From Lentisphaerota bacterium (GTDB taxonomy: Bacteria; Verrucomicrobiota; Kiritimatiellia; RFP12; JAAYNR01): a DNA stretch of 33,553 bases. The DNA lies in the NCBI GenBank assembly GCA_016873675.1, contig VGWG01000020.1:1-33553 (forward strand). The letters run 5' to 3'. The notes beneath the pieces are model-generated. The model was not told where the DNA came from. It saw nothing but the letters and a program-made list of their open reading frames with translations, and ran no database searches. This document shows, piece after piece, positions 1 to 7,573 of this stretch. Both the position numbers and the translations under genes were made by a program. Every line of letters begins with the position of its first letter. Within the stretch, counting starts at the first letter, position 1.

Positions 1-909
1 GTACTCGGTGAATTCGTCCCAGTAGCGGGTGAAGCCGAGATAGGCGACCCGGGGGCGCGCCTTGCGTTTCCCCGCATAGCCGTCCAGCACGAAGGCCTGC
101 GTGAGCTGGATGGCGCGGTCCTGCCGGTAGTTCGTGTGCATCACCGCGTCGCCGTCGCCCATGCCGGCATAGTCGCCGATCACGCAGCAGGGGATGTATT
201 CGTCGCCCATCTCCTGGCCGTCCGGCGTGCGGTCGGCCGCATACGACGTGCGCACCGCCTCGACGGCCGAAGCCTCGCGCCGCCCCTCGGCGCAGACCAG
301 GCAGTGGTAGGCCGTGTCGGTGAGCGCCCAGTTCTTGGAGCGGTCCATGGCGTAGTAGCGCCCCATCACCGTGCCGATGCGGCAGTGGCCGACCGCCGCC
401 ATTTCGATCTCCAGCCGGCCGAGGTATTCCAGCGTGCTCCGCGGCGGGGTGTCGCGCCCGTCCAAAAAGGGATGGATCACGATCTCGCCCTGCGGGAACT
501 CCTCGCGCGCGCGGCGCATGATCTTGAAGAGATGCTCCTGATGAGCATGCACCCCCTCGTCCTGCAGTAGCCCCAGCAGGTGCAGCCGGCTTTTGTTCTT
601 CCGCCACTGGGCCATCAGCGCCTGCCACTTCTCCGCGCGGAACAGCTCGCCCGTGCTCAGGCCGTCGTCAATCCGCTTCAGCTCCTGGATGACCACCCGC
701 CCCGCCCCCATGTTGAGGTGCCCCACCTCGCTCGACCCCTGATATCCCTCGGGCAGCCCCACCGCCTCGCCACTGCACGCCAGCCGTGTCCACGGGTAGC
801 GCGTGCGATACCGGTCGATGTTCGGCGTTTGCGCCGCAAACACCGCATTGCCCAGCTCGCGGGGATTGAGCCCCCATCCGTCACGAATAATGATAGCTAC
901 CGGTCTCAT
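1..909 (-). CDS. gpmI: 2,3-bisphosphoglycerate-independent phosphoglycerate mutase, C-terminus beyond the window
   Basis: Interconverts 3- and 2-phosphoglycerate in lower glycolysis using two metal ions, in the cytoplasm. The reading frame is open from the ATG at 909 to the left edge, giving 303 residues; the family is usually about 510-550 residues, so roughly 40% is missing off the edge. The N-terminus has the metal-binding DGWG (Asp10) and the motif SSEVGHLNMGAGR, whose second Ser (Ser60) is the expected phosphoserine nucleophile. The downstream HPFLDGRDTPP motif is also typical. A clear GGGAGGA ribosome binding site lies just upstream of the ATG. It is the last gene of a minus-strand run prfB - UDPGP - gpmI. 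A tandem 7/8-nt repeat fills the space before its ribosome binding site. Confidence 0.95.
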   Translation of the reverse strand, partial: MRPVAIIIRDGWGLNPRELGNAVFAAQTPNIDRYRTRYPWTRLACSGEAVGLPEGYQGSSEVGHLNMGAGRVVIQELKRIDDGLSTGELFRAEKWQALMAQWRKNKSRLHLLGLLQDEGVHAHQEHLFKIMRRAREEFPQGEIVIHPFLDGRDTPPRSTLEYLGRLEIEMAAVGHCRIGTVMGRYYAMDRSKNWALTDTAYHCLVCAEGRREASAVEAVRTSYAADRTPDGQEMGDEYIPCCVIGDYAGMGDGDAVMHTNYRQDRAIQLTQAFVLDGYAGKRKARPRVAYLGFTRYWDEFTEY

Positions 910-920
910 CTGTTCCTCCC

Positions 921-1040
921 CATTTCAGCTTTCAGCATTTCAGCATTTCAGCTTTCAGCTTTCAGCATTTCAGCGTTTCAGCTTTTCTCTTCAGCTTTCA
1001 GCATTTCAGCATTTCAGCATTTCAGCTTTTCTCCCCAGCT
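921..1040. repeat. Tandem 7/8-nt repeat (TTTCAGC / ATTTCAGC)
   Basis: About fourteen head-to-tail units fill the space between gpmI and the upstream pyrophosphorylase gene. Most are either TTTCAGC (7 nt) or [A/G]TTTCAGC (8 nt); two longer degenerate units read TTTTCTCTTCAGC and TTTTCTCCCCAGC. On the coding (minus) strand the units read GCTGAAA and GCTGAAAT. The array carries the stop codon and last seven codons of the pyrophosphorylase, and ends about 9 nt before the gpmI ribosome binding site. There are no spacers, so it is not a CRISPR array. Confidence 0.9.
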
Positions 1041-2364
1041 CTTCCGCGTCCAGCGCATACGCCGGATCGATCTCCAGCGGCAGCGCCGACCCGCCCGCTG
1101 CGGCGGGCGCGAGGGTCACGCCCGCCGCCGCGAACCAGCGCGCCCATTTGGCCTGCAGGTCGCGGCGGCAGGTTTCCGGCGAGTCGGGGCCGGAGGCATT
1201 TTTCACCGGTGAAAATTCATCGGCGCGATCAAAGGCCAAATTGACCACCCGCTTCGCGTCGGGCAGCACGTCGAAGATGAATTTCTCGAACTTGTAACCG
1301 GTGTTGGCCGTCGGCTTGACCACCGTGCCGTCATCGGCGCAGAACGGGATCTTCTTGTGCGCCAGATGCAGGGGCAGGGGACGGAGCGCCTCCTGTCTGA
1401 GGAAGGGGAGGCTGAAAACATGGATCGCCACGCTGCCATAGTTGAAGACCAGCCCGCCGTCGGGCGTGCGCCGATGCTTCTGCTCGTCGGTCAGCTCGGA
1501 GTATTCGACCATCTCGCAGCGGCCGTCGCGCATCACCACCACACCCAGACCCTCCTGCGGCTCGCGCTTGGCGCAGACCTTGATCGAAATGTCGGCGTGT
1601 TCCAGCAGGTGGAGCCCGATGAACGCCGGATCGGCGACCTCCACCAGCGGATTGTCGACCTGGAAATAAAAGACCGTGGTCAGGCCGCGGCGTTCCATGT
1701 CGGCCAGCCCGCCGCTCGCCGCCAGCGCCGAAAGCGTGCCGCCGTGGCCGTCGGGGCTCATGAAGATGTGGCCGGGCGCATCCAAAATGATCCGGCCGGA
1801 GGCGTCGAGCGCGGGCCACATCCCCTGCATGAAGAAAAAGACATCCTCGCGCGCCAGGCCGAAAAAGCCCTGCTCCTCGAAATGCGCGCGCGTCGCCGCG
1901 TCGTTGGTGTCGCTCGTCAGGATGTAGAAGGGCACCCGCACGCCGTGCCGCCGCGACAGCGCGAGCACCTTGCGCGCGTGATAGTGGAAGAGCGTCGCGC
2001 CGCTCGCCGGCCCGATCACATACGCGCCCTTCGGGCCGTCGTAGCCGAGGCGCGAGCCTTGTCCGCCCGCCACCAGCAGCACGCCGACGCGCCCCGCGCG
2101 CAGCTCGGCCTCGCCCCGCGCCACGGCCGCCGCCCGCGCCGCCGTGTCGAGCGTCACCACGTCGGCCGGCTGCGGCGCGCCCGCCGCCCCCGCGCCGCCG
2201 CCCGCCGCCAGCATCTCCCGCATCCGGGCGATGCTCTCAAAATCGAGCGTGGCGATCTGCGCGAGCAGCGCCTCGCGCGCCGCCCCATCCAGCCGATCCC
2301 AGAAGCGGAGCACATGCCCCTGCCCGTGATGATGCAAAACCTCTGTGGCGTGTTCAAACGTCAT
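1006..2364 (-). CDS. UDPGP-family UDP-sugar pyrophosphorylase (UAP/AGX-like)
   Basis: Transfers a uridylyl group from UTP to a sugar 1-phosphate, giving UDP-GlcNAc or UDP-glucose for the cell envelope and sugar metabolism. The 452-residue protein carries the nucleotide-binding signature VAGGQGSRLGYDGPKG at about residues 98-113. It also has FYILTSDTN, FFFMQGMWPA and SPDGHGGTLSAL, which follow the pattern of eukaryotic-type UDP-N-acetylglucosamine pyrophosphorylases more than bacterial GalU or GlmU. Substrate choice (GlcNAc-1-P or Glc-1-P) cannot be settled from sequence alone. AGGAGAG precedes the ATG at 2364; prfB ends 40 bp upstream. The C-terminal KAEMLKC is encoded entirely by the tandem repeat, so the end of the protein is not conserved sequence. 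Confidence 0.88.
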   Translation of the reverse strand: MTFEHATEVLHHHGQGHVLRFWDRLDGAAREALLAQIATLDFESIARMREMLAAGGGAGAAGAPQPADVVTLDTAARAAAVARGEAELRAGRVGVLLVAGGQGSRLGYDGPKGAYVIGPASGATLFHYHARKVLALSRRHGVRVPFYILTSDTNDAATRAHFEEQGFFGLAREDVFFFMQGMWPALDASGRIILDAPGHIFMSPDGHGGTLSALAASGGLADMERRGLTTVFYFQVDNPLVEVADPAFIGLHLLEHADISIKVCAKREPQEGLGVVVMRDGRCEMVEYSELTDEQKHRRTPDGGLVFNYGSVAIHVFSLPFLRQEALRPLPLHLAHKKIPFCADDGTVVKPTANTGYKFEKFIFDVLPDAKRVVNLAFDRADEFSPVKNASGPDSPETCRRDLQAKWARWFAAAGVTLAPAAAGGSALPLEIDPAYALDAEELGRKAEMLKC

Positions 2365-2404
2365 GCGTCTCTCCTGTTCATGCGGTAATCCCGCGACCCG
2401 GCGG

Positions 2405-3536
2405 TCACCCCGCCTGCTTCGTCGCGTTCAGGCGCAACATCGCGTCAATAAAGGGCTGCAGCGCGCCGTCCAGCACCGCCTGCACGTTCGATGTCTGCTC
2501 GTCCGTCCGGTGATCCTTGACCATCGTGTACGGCTGGAGCACGTAGGAGCGGATCTGGCTGCCCCAGGCGATTTCGCCCTTCTCGCCGTAAAACCGCTCC
2601 ATCTCCTGGCGCTGCTGGTCGGCCTGCAGCTCGTAGAGCTTGGCCTTGAGGATGCTCATCGCCCGCGCCCGGTTTTTGTGCTGCGAGCGCTCGTTCTGGC
2701 AGGCCACGACGATGCCGGTCGGGAGGTGGGTCAGCCGGACCGCCGAGTCGGTCTTGTTCACATGCTGACCGCCCGAACCGCCGGAGCGGTAGGTGTCGAC
2801 CCGCAGATCATCCTCGTTGACCTCCACGTCGGCGTCGTCTTCCAGCTCGGCGATCACATCGAGCGAGCAGAACGAGGTGTGACGGCGCTTGGCCGAGTCG
2901 AACGGACTGATCCGCACCAGCCGGTGGATGCCCCGTTCGCCCTTGAGATACCCGTAAGCATAGGCCCCCCGCACCGCGAAGGTGATCGATTTGAGCCCCG
3001 CCTCCTCGCCCGCCTGACTGTCCATGACCTCGAGCTCGTAGCCGTTGTCCTCGCAATACCTGCGGTACATGCGGAACAGCATGTCGGCCCAGTCACAGGA
3101 TTCGGTGCCGCCGGCGCCGGAATGAATCGTGAGAAAGGCGTTGCTGGCGTCGAGCTTGCCGCCCAGGAGCGACTGCATCCGCAGTTTCCTGAAGATCGCT
3201 TCGCCGCGGGCCGCGGCGTCGGCCGCCTCCTGCACCGCCTGGTCGCGCGCCGCCTCATCCGGCTCGGCACGCGCCAGATCCATCAGCAGCGCGGCATCCT
3301 CGATCGCCAGGCACAGCCCGTCAAACGGCTTGACGAACGCCCGTTCGCGGTTGGTTTTGCCGATCACATCCCGCGCCGCCGCGGCATTGTTCCAGAATTC
3401 CGGGACCGCGGCCTGAGCCTCCAGCTCGTTTAAACGTTCGCGACGGTTGGCAATGTCAAAGATAACCTCGCATCTCTACCAGTCCCTCGCGCAACTGGTC
3501 GAGGCGCGTCATCACGTCCTCGATGGCAATAGCCAT
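2405..3536 (-). CDS. prfB: Peptide chain release factor 2, with programmed +1 frameshift
   Basis: Releases the nascent chain at UGA and UAA codons. From the ATG at 3536 (AAAGGA upstream) 26 codons are read, ending ...GAGGT-TAT-CTT, followed by an in-frame TGA at 3456-3458. A +1 slip at CTT-TGA-C continues as D-I-A-N-R-R-E-R and gives a full-length 376-residue protein; 1132 nt equals 376 codons plus stop plus one skipped base. This matches the classical RF2 autoregulatory site, including a Shine-Dalgarno-like GAGG just upstream of the slippery CTT. The main frame has the RF2 anticodon-like tripeptide SPF (SPFDSAKRRHTSF) and the catalytic GGQ in GGSGGQHVNKTDSAVR. Automated calling would shorten it to about 320 residues starting inside the gene. 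Confidence 0.96.
3455..3470 (-). promoter_or_regulatory. prfB: prfB programmed +1 frameshift site
   Basis: On the minus strand the site reads CGAGGTTATCTTTGAC: an SD-like GAGG, then TAT, the slippery CTT, and the in-frame TGA followed by C. It is nearly identical to the Escherichia coli arrangement (AGGGGGTATCTTTGAC). When RF2 is scarce the ribosome pauses at UGA and slips +1, so RF2 sets its own level. Confidence 0.93.
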
Positions 3537-3616
3537 GTTAAAAAATCCTTTCACCCGCCCGGTCTGGAGCCCCGCCCGCGCGGTCTCATCATACCGATCA
3601 AGGGGCTAAAGTGCGT

Positions 3617-3646
3617 ATTGTCGCACATGACCGGCCTTAGAGGCAA
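3617..3646 (-). promoter_or_regulatory. Possible promoter for prfB
   Basis: On the minus strand TTGCCT (3641-3646) and GACAAT (3617-3622) are separated by 18 bp and lie about 80 bp upstream of the prfB ATG. The match to sigma-70 consensus is moderate. It is the best candidate I saw between prfB and the insertion sequence. Confidence 0.3.
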
Positions 3647-3694
3647 GAAAGCAAACGCCCTTTTCTCTGCTTCCCATATCACGTCTTATTGGGT

Positions 3695-3768
3695 GAGGCT
3701 CTTGCAAAACCCCCCGGACGCTGCGCCTGACGGCTTGCGTCCGAGAGGTTTTGTAAGATTTTTTGCTG
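3695..3768 (+). repeat. GAGGCTCTTGCAAAA hairpin repeat, copy 1 (left of the transposase)
   Basis: Starts GAGGCTCTTGCAAAACC and returns as GGTTTTGTAAG, so it is an imperfect palindrome around a core containing CGCCTGACGGCTTGCG. It is the inverted partner of the copy at 5241-5315. Confidence 0.8.
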
Positions 3769-3904
3769 AAGCGGCGGGTCCGACGCTAAACAAACGGACT
3801 CGACAGGGCCATCGTTGCGGGTTTCGGCCGTTTTCGGGCAGGCGCCGCCGTCCTCGCCCTGTCGCGGGCGGGTTTGCCGAGGTCGGAGTCCGACTCGATC
3901 AGGT

Positions 3905-5011
3905 TCAGGCGAGCATTCTGAGCATCTGCTCGGCGGCGATGACCAGCAAGCCGAAGGCCAGGTGTGCCGCCACCTTGACCGGGCCGCGCACGCGGACATG
4001 CCGTCCACCGTGTTCCTCATGCAGATGGCTGTTGACCCGCTCGACGGCCGTGCGCTCGTTGTAGCGCCGCGACTCTGCCGGGGAAAACTCGATCTTTTCT
4101 CCCCGCCGCGCATTGTGGTCAATGATGGCCACGTGCCCCAGCCGCGCGGACATCTCGCGAATTTCCTTGGCGTCGTACGCGGCGTCGGCCAAGTCATAGA
4201 GGTTGATGATGCGTTCGGCGGTCATCTGCGCCAAGGGAATGGCGACCTGGCTGTCATGCAGGCTGGCGGAGGTGAGGATGAAGCTGACCGGGATATCGCC
4301 GTCGATCACGTCCAGATGGGCCTTGTACCCACGCCAGCATTCGGTCTTGTCTTGGCTGTTTTTCTTGCAGCCCCAGTCGCAAACTGTTGGCAAATCGGCC
4401 AGATTCGCCTTCAAATCGCGTTCGAGTTGACGTTGCATCCGGGTGGGTTCCGGTGGCTGAGCGGGAGGTTCGTCCTTGCGGCGGCGGCCGCGTTTGAGAT
4501 CGGCATTCGCCTTCGGCTTGGCCGCAGCCTTCTCGCGGGCGTGAATCGCGGTGGCGTCGCGGCTGACGTGTCCGGCGAGCTTCTCACCATAGTGCGTCTT
4601 GAGCATGGCCTCGTGAATCTGCTGCGGCCGGTCGTCGCGGGCGAAGGCGTCGAACGCGCGCGAAAAGGTTGCCTCAGAGGGCACCTCGCCAAGTGACTCC
4701 CAGCCGCACAACCGACGCAGGGCCGGACGGTGGCGGATGGCGTCGATCAGGTCGCGGGTGGTGGCGAAGTTCCACACGGCTTTGGCGATGTACGCCTTGC
4801 ACAGCGTTAACCGATCACTGGGCGGACAGCCGTTGCCGCACCATCGGTAGGTCGCGATGTGATCTTGCGGAGCGCACAGTTCGCAGACGGCCACGAACTG
4901 CCGATGCTTGTCGTCGAGCGCTCCGATTTCGTCCTCCAGCACTGGGAAGAGCCATAACTGGATGCTGCTCCACAACTGGCCCATTGGGTTTTGCTGTCGC
5001 GTGTTCTGCAT
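3905..5011 (-). CDS. IS4/IS5-superfamily DDE transposase
   Basis: Catalyses cut-and-paste movement of the surrounding element. From the ATG at 5011 the protein is 368 residues; this start is chosen because AAAGGAG sits 8 nt upstream, whereas a longer frame needs a TTG at 5095. The N-terminal part (SEATFSRAFDAFARD) resembles the DUF772-type domain of IS5/IS1182 transposases. The likely catalytic triad is Asp152 (SRDATAIHA), Asp276 (LADAAYD) and Glu324 (YNERTAVERVNS), with a basic, Pro-rich insertion after the first Asp. The triad and length look intact, so it may be active. The exact IS family assignment needs a database comparison. Confidence 0.85.
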   Translation of the reverse strand: MQNTRQQNPMGQLWSSIQLWLFPVLEDEIGALDDKHRQFVAVCELCAPQDHIATYRWCGNGCPPSDRLTLCKAYIAKAVWNFATTRDLIDAIRHRPALRRLCGWESLGEVPSEATFSRAFDAFARDDRPQQIHEAMLKTHYGEKLAGHVSRDATAIHAREKAAAKPKANADLKRGRRRKDEPPAQPPEPTRMQRQLERDLKANLADLPTVCDWGCKKNSQDKTECWRGYKAHLDVIDGDIPVSFILTSASLHDSQVAIPLAQMTAERIINLYDLADAAYDAKEIREMSARLGHVAIIDHNARRGEKIEFSPAESRRYNERTAVERVNSHLHEEHGGRHVRVRGPVKVAAHLAFGLLVIAAEQMLRMLA

Positions 5012-5240
5012 GCGCAAGTCTCCTTTCTGCGTGTCCACACCCGTTCTTTTGAGTGACGGATAAGTTATAACATATTGCGCAGCAAAAAGATACAACTATT
5101 TTAATAAAAAATGGGGGGGGGTAGACAAATGCCTTGGAATGTGCGACACTACTCTTGTTCGTTGTGGGCGTGGTATGCTGCCGCGCAGAAAACGATGGGG
5201 CATTGGTTGGAAAGTCAGACGAGTCCACGTTGGGCGACGC
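5012..5240. other. Non-coding part of the insertion sequence
   Basis: This stretch upstream of the transposase is AT-rich near 5050-5110 (on the minus strand it contains TGTTATAAC, a possible extended -10) and includes a run of nine Gs at 5113-5121. Short overlapping frames here look like chance frames. I see no gene. Confidence 0.5.
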
Positions 5241-5315
5241 GGCTCTTCAACTTACAAAACGCCCCGCGACGCAAGCCGTCAGGCGCAGCGTTGCGGGGGG
5301 TTTTGCAAGAGCCTC
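5241..5315 (-). repeat. GAGGCTCTTGCAAAA hairpin repeat, copy 2 (right of the transposase)
   Basis: Read on the minus strand it begins GAGGCTCTTGCAAAACC and ends GTTTTGTAAGTTGAAGAGCC, so GGCTCTT and AAGAGCC can pair and the whole 75 bp can fold. It is the inverted partner of the copy at 3695-3768 and lies 110 bp upstream of fabD. Confidence 0.85.
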
Positions 5316-5361
5316 ATTATCAAGCGTCTCTTTTGTCGAATCAGGTTTTGCGCGGTCTCGG

Positions 5362-5382
5362 GGCATTCCGTGCGGGAATGCC
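5362..5382 (+). promoter_or_regulatory. Leader hairpin before fabD
   Basis: Perfect 8-bp stem GGCATTCC / GGAATGCC with a 5-nt loop, followed by the palindrome GCACGTGC and then the fabD ribosome binding site AAGGAG at 5411. There is no T-run, so it is not a simple terminator. It could be an operator or an mRNA structure. I could not find a convincing promoter between the insertion sequence and fabD. Confidence 0.4.
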
Positions 5383-5424
5383 GCACGTGCGGGATCGGGC
5401 GTGTTTAGCGAAGGAGTTTAAGAC

Positions 5425-6345
5425 GTGGGTAAAGCGAGCGTTTTTTCGGGGCAGGGCGCGCAATACGTTGGCATGGGCAGGGATCTGGCCGCTGCAGACG
5501 GGGCGATTCTCTCGATTTTTGACCGTGCGAACGAGGTGCTGGGCTTTGATCTGAAGTCCCGGTGTTTCGATGGGCCGATCGAGGCTTTGACGCAGTCCAA
5601 CGTCTGTCAGCCGGCGATTTTTGTGGTCAGCGTGGCCTGCCTCCGCGCGTATCAGGCCCGGTTTCCGGAGGCCCGGTTTGATCTGACGGCCGGGCTGAGT
5701 CTGGGCGAGTGGACGGCGCTGCACGCAGCGGGTGTCCTGGGCTTTGACGAGACGCTGCGGGTGCTGGAAGCGCGCGGGCGCTTCATGCAGGAGGCCTGCG
5801 GCGCGCGCGAGGGCGGCATGGTGAGCATCATGGGCGCCACGGCCGATCAGCTCGACGCCCTCTGCAGCGCGACCGGCGTGACCCAGGCCAATATCAATTC
5901 GGAATCCCAGGTGGTGCTTTCCGGCGCCAAGGCGGGCATCGCCGATGCGGCCAGACTGGCAGGCGAGATGAAGCTTAAGGCGGTGCCTCTGGCGGTGGCC
6001 GGGGCGTTTCATTCGCCGTTGATGGCTCCGGCGCGCGAGCAACTGGCCGGCTTCCTGAAGACGGTGCCGTTCGGGACGCCCCGGATGACGGTGCTGTCGA
6101 ATGTGACGGGGCAGCCGCACCCGGCGGACGGCGAAGCGATCAAGGCGCTCATGCTGCGGCAGGTGACCGAGTCGGTGCGGCTGCTCGATTGCGTGCGCAC
6201 GGCGCGCGCGGCGGGCGTCGCCGATTTCACTGAATTCGGCCCGGGGAAGGTGCTCTCGGGGCTGATCAAGCGGATTGACAAGCAGTTCGCTGTGGCGAAC
6301 ATCCAGGACGTGCCGTCGCTCGACGCCTTGACGCCGCCGGCCTGA
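5425..6345 (+). CDS. fabD: Malonyl-CoA:acyl carrier protein transacylase
   Basis: Moves malonyl groups from CoA to ACP to supply fatty-acid chain extension. The 306-residue length is standard. It starts with GTG, preceded by AAGGAG 8 nt away. The nucleophile elbow is GLSLGEW (Ser92) and the catalytic His is in VAGAFHSPLM (His196); the N-terminal GQGAQYVGMG loop and the RGRFMQEA Arg segment are also present. GLSLGE replaces the Escherichia coli form GHSLGE, a variant I recall from plant-type and some bacterial enzymes. First gene of fabD-fabG-acpP; fabH and plsX are not in this window. Confidence 0.95.
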   Translation: MGKASVFSGQGAQYVGMGRDLAAADGAILSIFDRANEVLGFDLKSRCFDGPIEALTQSNVCQPAIFVVSVACLRAYQARFPEARFDLTAGLSLGEWTALHAAGVLGFDETLRVLEARGRFMQEACGAREGGMVSIMGATADQLDALCSATGVTQANINSESQVVLSGAKAGIADAARLAGEMKLKAVPLAVAGAFHSPLMAPAREQLAGFLKTVPFGTPRMTVLSNVTGQPHPADGEAIKALMLRQVTESVRLLDCVRTARAAGVADFTEFGPGKVLSGLIKRIDKQFAVANIQDVPSLDALTPPA

Positions 6346-6397
6346 GCCGCACGCCGGACGAAGATCACAGGATTCACCCACAACAAAGGAACACACT

Positions 6398-7141
6398 ATG
6401 GGACGGTTTGATGGAAAGATCGCGCTGGTTACGGGCGCGGGGCGGGGTATTGGACGCATCATCGCTGAGACGCTCGCGCGGGATGGCGCCGATCTGGTGC
6501 TCTGCGATGTGATGCCGGAGCCGCTGGAGGAGTGTGCCGCGTCTATCACCGCCCTTGGACGCAAGGTGTTGACGGTGGTGACCGACGTGGGCAACAAGGA
6601 CTCGGTTGAAGCGTGCGTGGCGCGCGCGGTGGAGACTTTCGGCCGGATCGACATTCTGGTCAACAACGCCGGGATCACCCGGGACAAGCTGTTGATCCGG
6701 ATGAGCGACGAGGACTGGGATCTGGTTCTGCAGATCAATCTGAAGGGCGCGTTCCTGTTCTCGCGGGCTGCGGCCCGGCTGATGATGAAGCAGCGTTCGG
6801 GGGTGATGATTCAAATCGCCTCCATTATTGGCTTGATCGGGAACGCCGGTCAGTGCAATTATGCTGCCTCAAAAGCTGGCCTCATCGCCATGACGAAGTC
6901 ACTGGCGAAGGAGCTGGGATCACGGGGTGTCCGCGTGAACGCGGTCGCGCCGGGGTTTATTGTCTCGAAGATGACAGACGCCCTTCCGACGGAAGTGCGT
7001 GATCAAATGCTGGCCAACACGCCACTGGGGCGCTTCGGCGCACCGGAGGATGTGGCGAATGCGGTGGCGTTTCTCGCATCGGATGACGCGTCCTACGTGA
7101 CGGGTCAGGTTCTGAGCGTGAACGGTGGAATGTCAATGTGA
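6398..7141 (+). CDS. fabG: 3-oxoacyl-[acyl carrier protein] reductase
   Basis: NADPH-dependent reduction of 3-ketoacyl-ACP in the elongation cycle. It is a classic 247-residue short-chain dehydrogenase: cofactor-binding TGAGRGIG (residues 12-19), NNAG (89-92), and catalytic Asn114, Ser142, Tyr155 and Lys159 (YAASK). The C-terminal VTGQVLSVNGGMSM is typical of FabG. AAAGGA precedes the ATG. It lies 52 bp after fabD and 60 bp before acpP, consistent with one transcript. Confidence 0.96.
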   Translation: MGRFDGKIALVTGAGRGIGRIIAETLARDGADLVLCDVMPEPLEECAASITALGRKVLTVVTDVGNKDSVEACVARAVETFGRIDILVNNAGITRDKLLIRMSDEDWDLVLQINLKGAFLFSRAAARLMMKQRSGVMIQIASIIGLIGNAGQCNYAASKAGLIAMTKSLAKELGSRGVRVNAVAPGFIVSKMTDALPTEVRDQMLANTPLGRFGAPEDVANAVAFLASDDASYVTGQVLSVNGGMSM

Positions 7142-7201
7142 CAAAGCGCGGCGGGAACGATCCTGTCGCGATAAACGGACGAGTGCGAGGAGAATGATAT
7201 C

Positions 7202-7450
7202 ATGGCCAACAAATTGGAAGAACGGGTCAAGGCAATCATCGTCGAGCAATTGGGCGTCAATGCCGAGCAGGTCACACCCGAGGCGTCGTTCATTGACGAT
7301 CTCGGCGCCGACTCGCTGGACACTGTGGAACTGATCATGGCGTTCGAAGAGGAGTTCGGGGCGGAGATCCCGGATGAGGACGCCGAGAAGCTGACCTCCG
7401 TCGGCAAGGTGATCGCGTATCTCGCCGGCAAAGGCTTCGACAAGGAATAA
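7202..7450 (+). CDS. acpP: Acyl carrier protein
   Basis: Carries growing acyl chains on a 4'-phosphopantetheine arm. The 82 residues are mostly acidic, with the attachment Ser38 in [13 protein letters not shown] and the usual helix III segment [19 protein letters not shown] lies upstream of the ATG. It is followed directly by a strong terminator, which marks the end of the fab transcript. Confidence 0.97.
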   Translation: MANKLEERVKAIIVEQLGVNAEQVTPEASFIDDLGADSLDTVELIMAFEEEFGAEIPDEDAEKLTSVGKVIAYLAGKGFDKE

Positions 7451-7469
7451 TCGAGCCTGTCACTGCGAC

Positions 7470-7507
7470 AAACCGGGGGACCGTTCGACGGAACCCCGGT
7501 TTTTTTG
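7470..7507 (+). terminator. Rho-independent terminator after acpP
   Basis: Stem AACCGGGG (7471-7478) / CCCCGGTT (7494-7501) with an inner CCG/CGG pair in the loop, followed by a run of T (7500-7506). It ends the fab transcript about 20 bp after acpP. Confidence 0.92.
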
Positions 7508-7573
7508 TTTTCTGGGTGCGGAGCCAGGCGACGCACGCGTCACACGGGTCTGGCGTTCAAGCGGATGTGAACC

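Larger units (their letters stand above)
3695..5315 (-). mobile_element. Insertion sequence with DDE transposase, bracketed by long inverted hairpin repeats
   Basis: A 1621-bp segment between prfB and fabD begins GAGGCTCTTGCAAAAC (3695-3710) and ends with the exact reverse complement GTTTTGCAAGAGCCTC (5300-5315). The inverted similarity continues inward for about 60 bp, including the shared core CGCCTGACGGCTTGCG. One transposase gene lies inside, on the minus strand. No convincing target-site duplication flanks it (left flank ...TTATTGGGT, right flank ATTATC...), so the insertion may be old, or the true ends may lie inside the hairpin repeats. The interior shows no passenger gene. Confidence 0.75.

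Noticed and set aside
921-1040. Possible CRISPR array
   Set aside because: Units are 7-8 nt, head-to-tail, with no spacers and no cas genes nearby.
1357-2388. A 343-codon frame antisense to the UDP-sugar pyrophosphorylase
   Set aside because: Arg/Ala/His-rich shadow frame with no motif; the opposite strand encodes a clear family member with a ribosome binding site.
3456-3458. In-frame TGA read as a pseudogene or a reassigned stop codon in prfB
   Set aside because: The surrounding sequence is the classical RF2 frameshift site, and the +1 frame continues perfectly.
3686-5325. Target-site duplication around the insertion sequence
   Set aside because: Flanks (...TTATTGGGT and ATTATC...) do not match at the predicted boundaries, so none is claimed.
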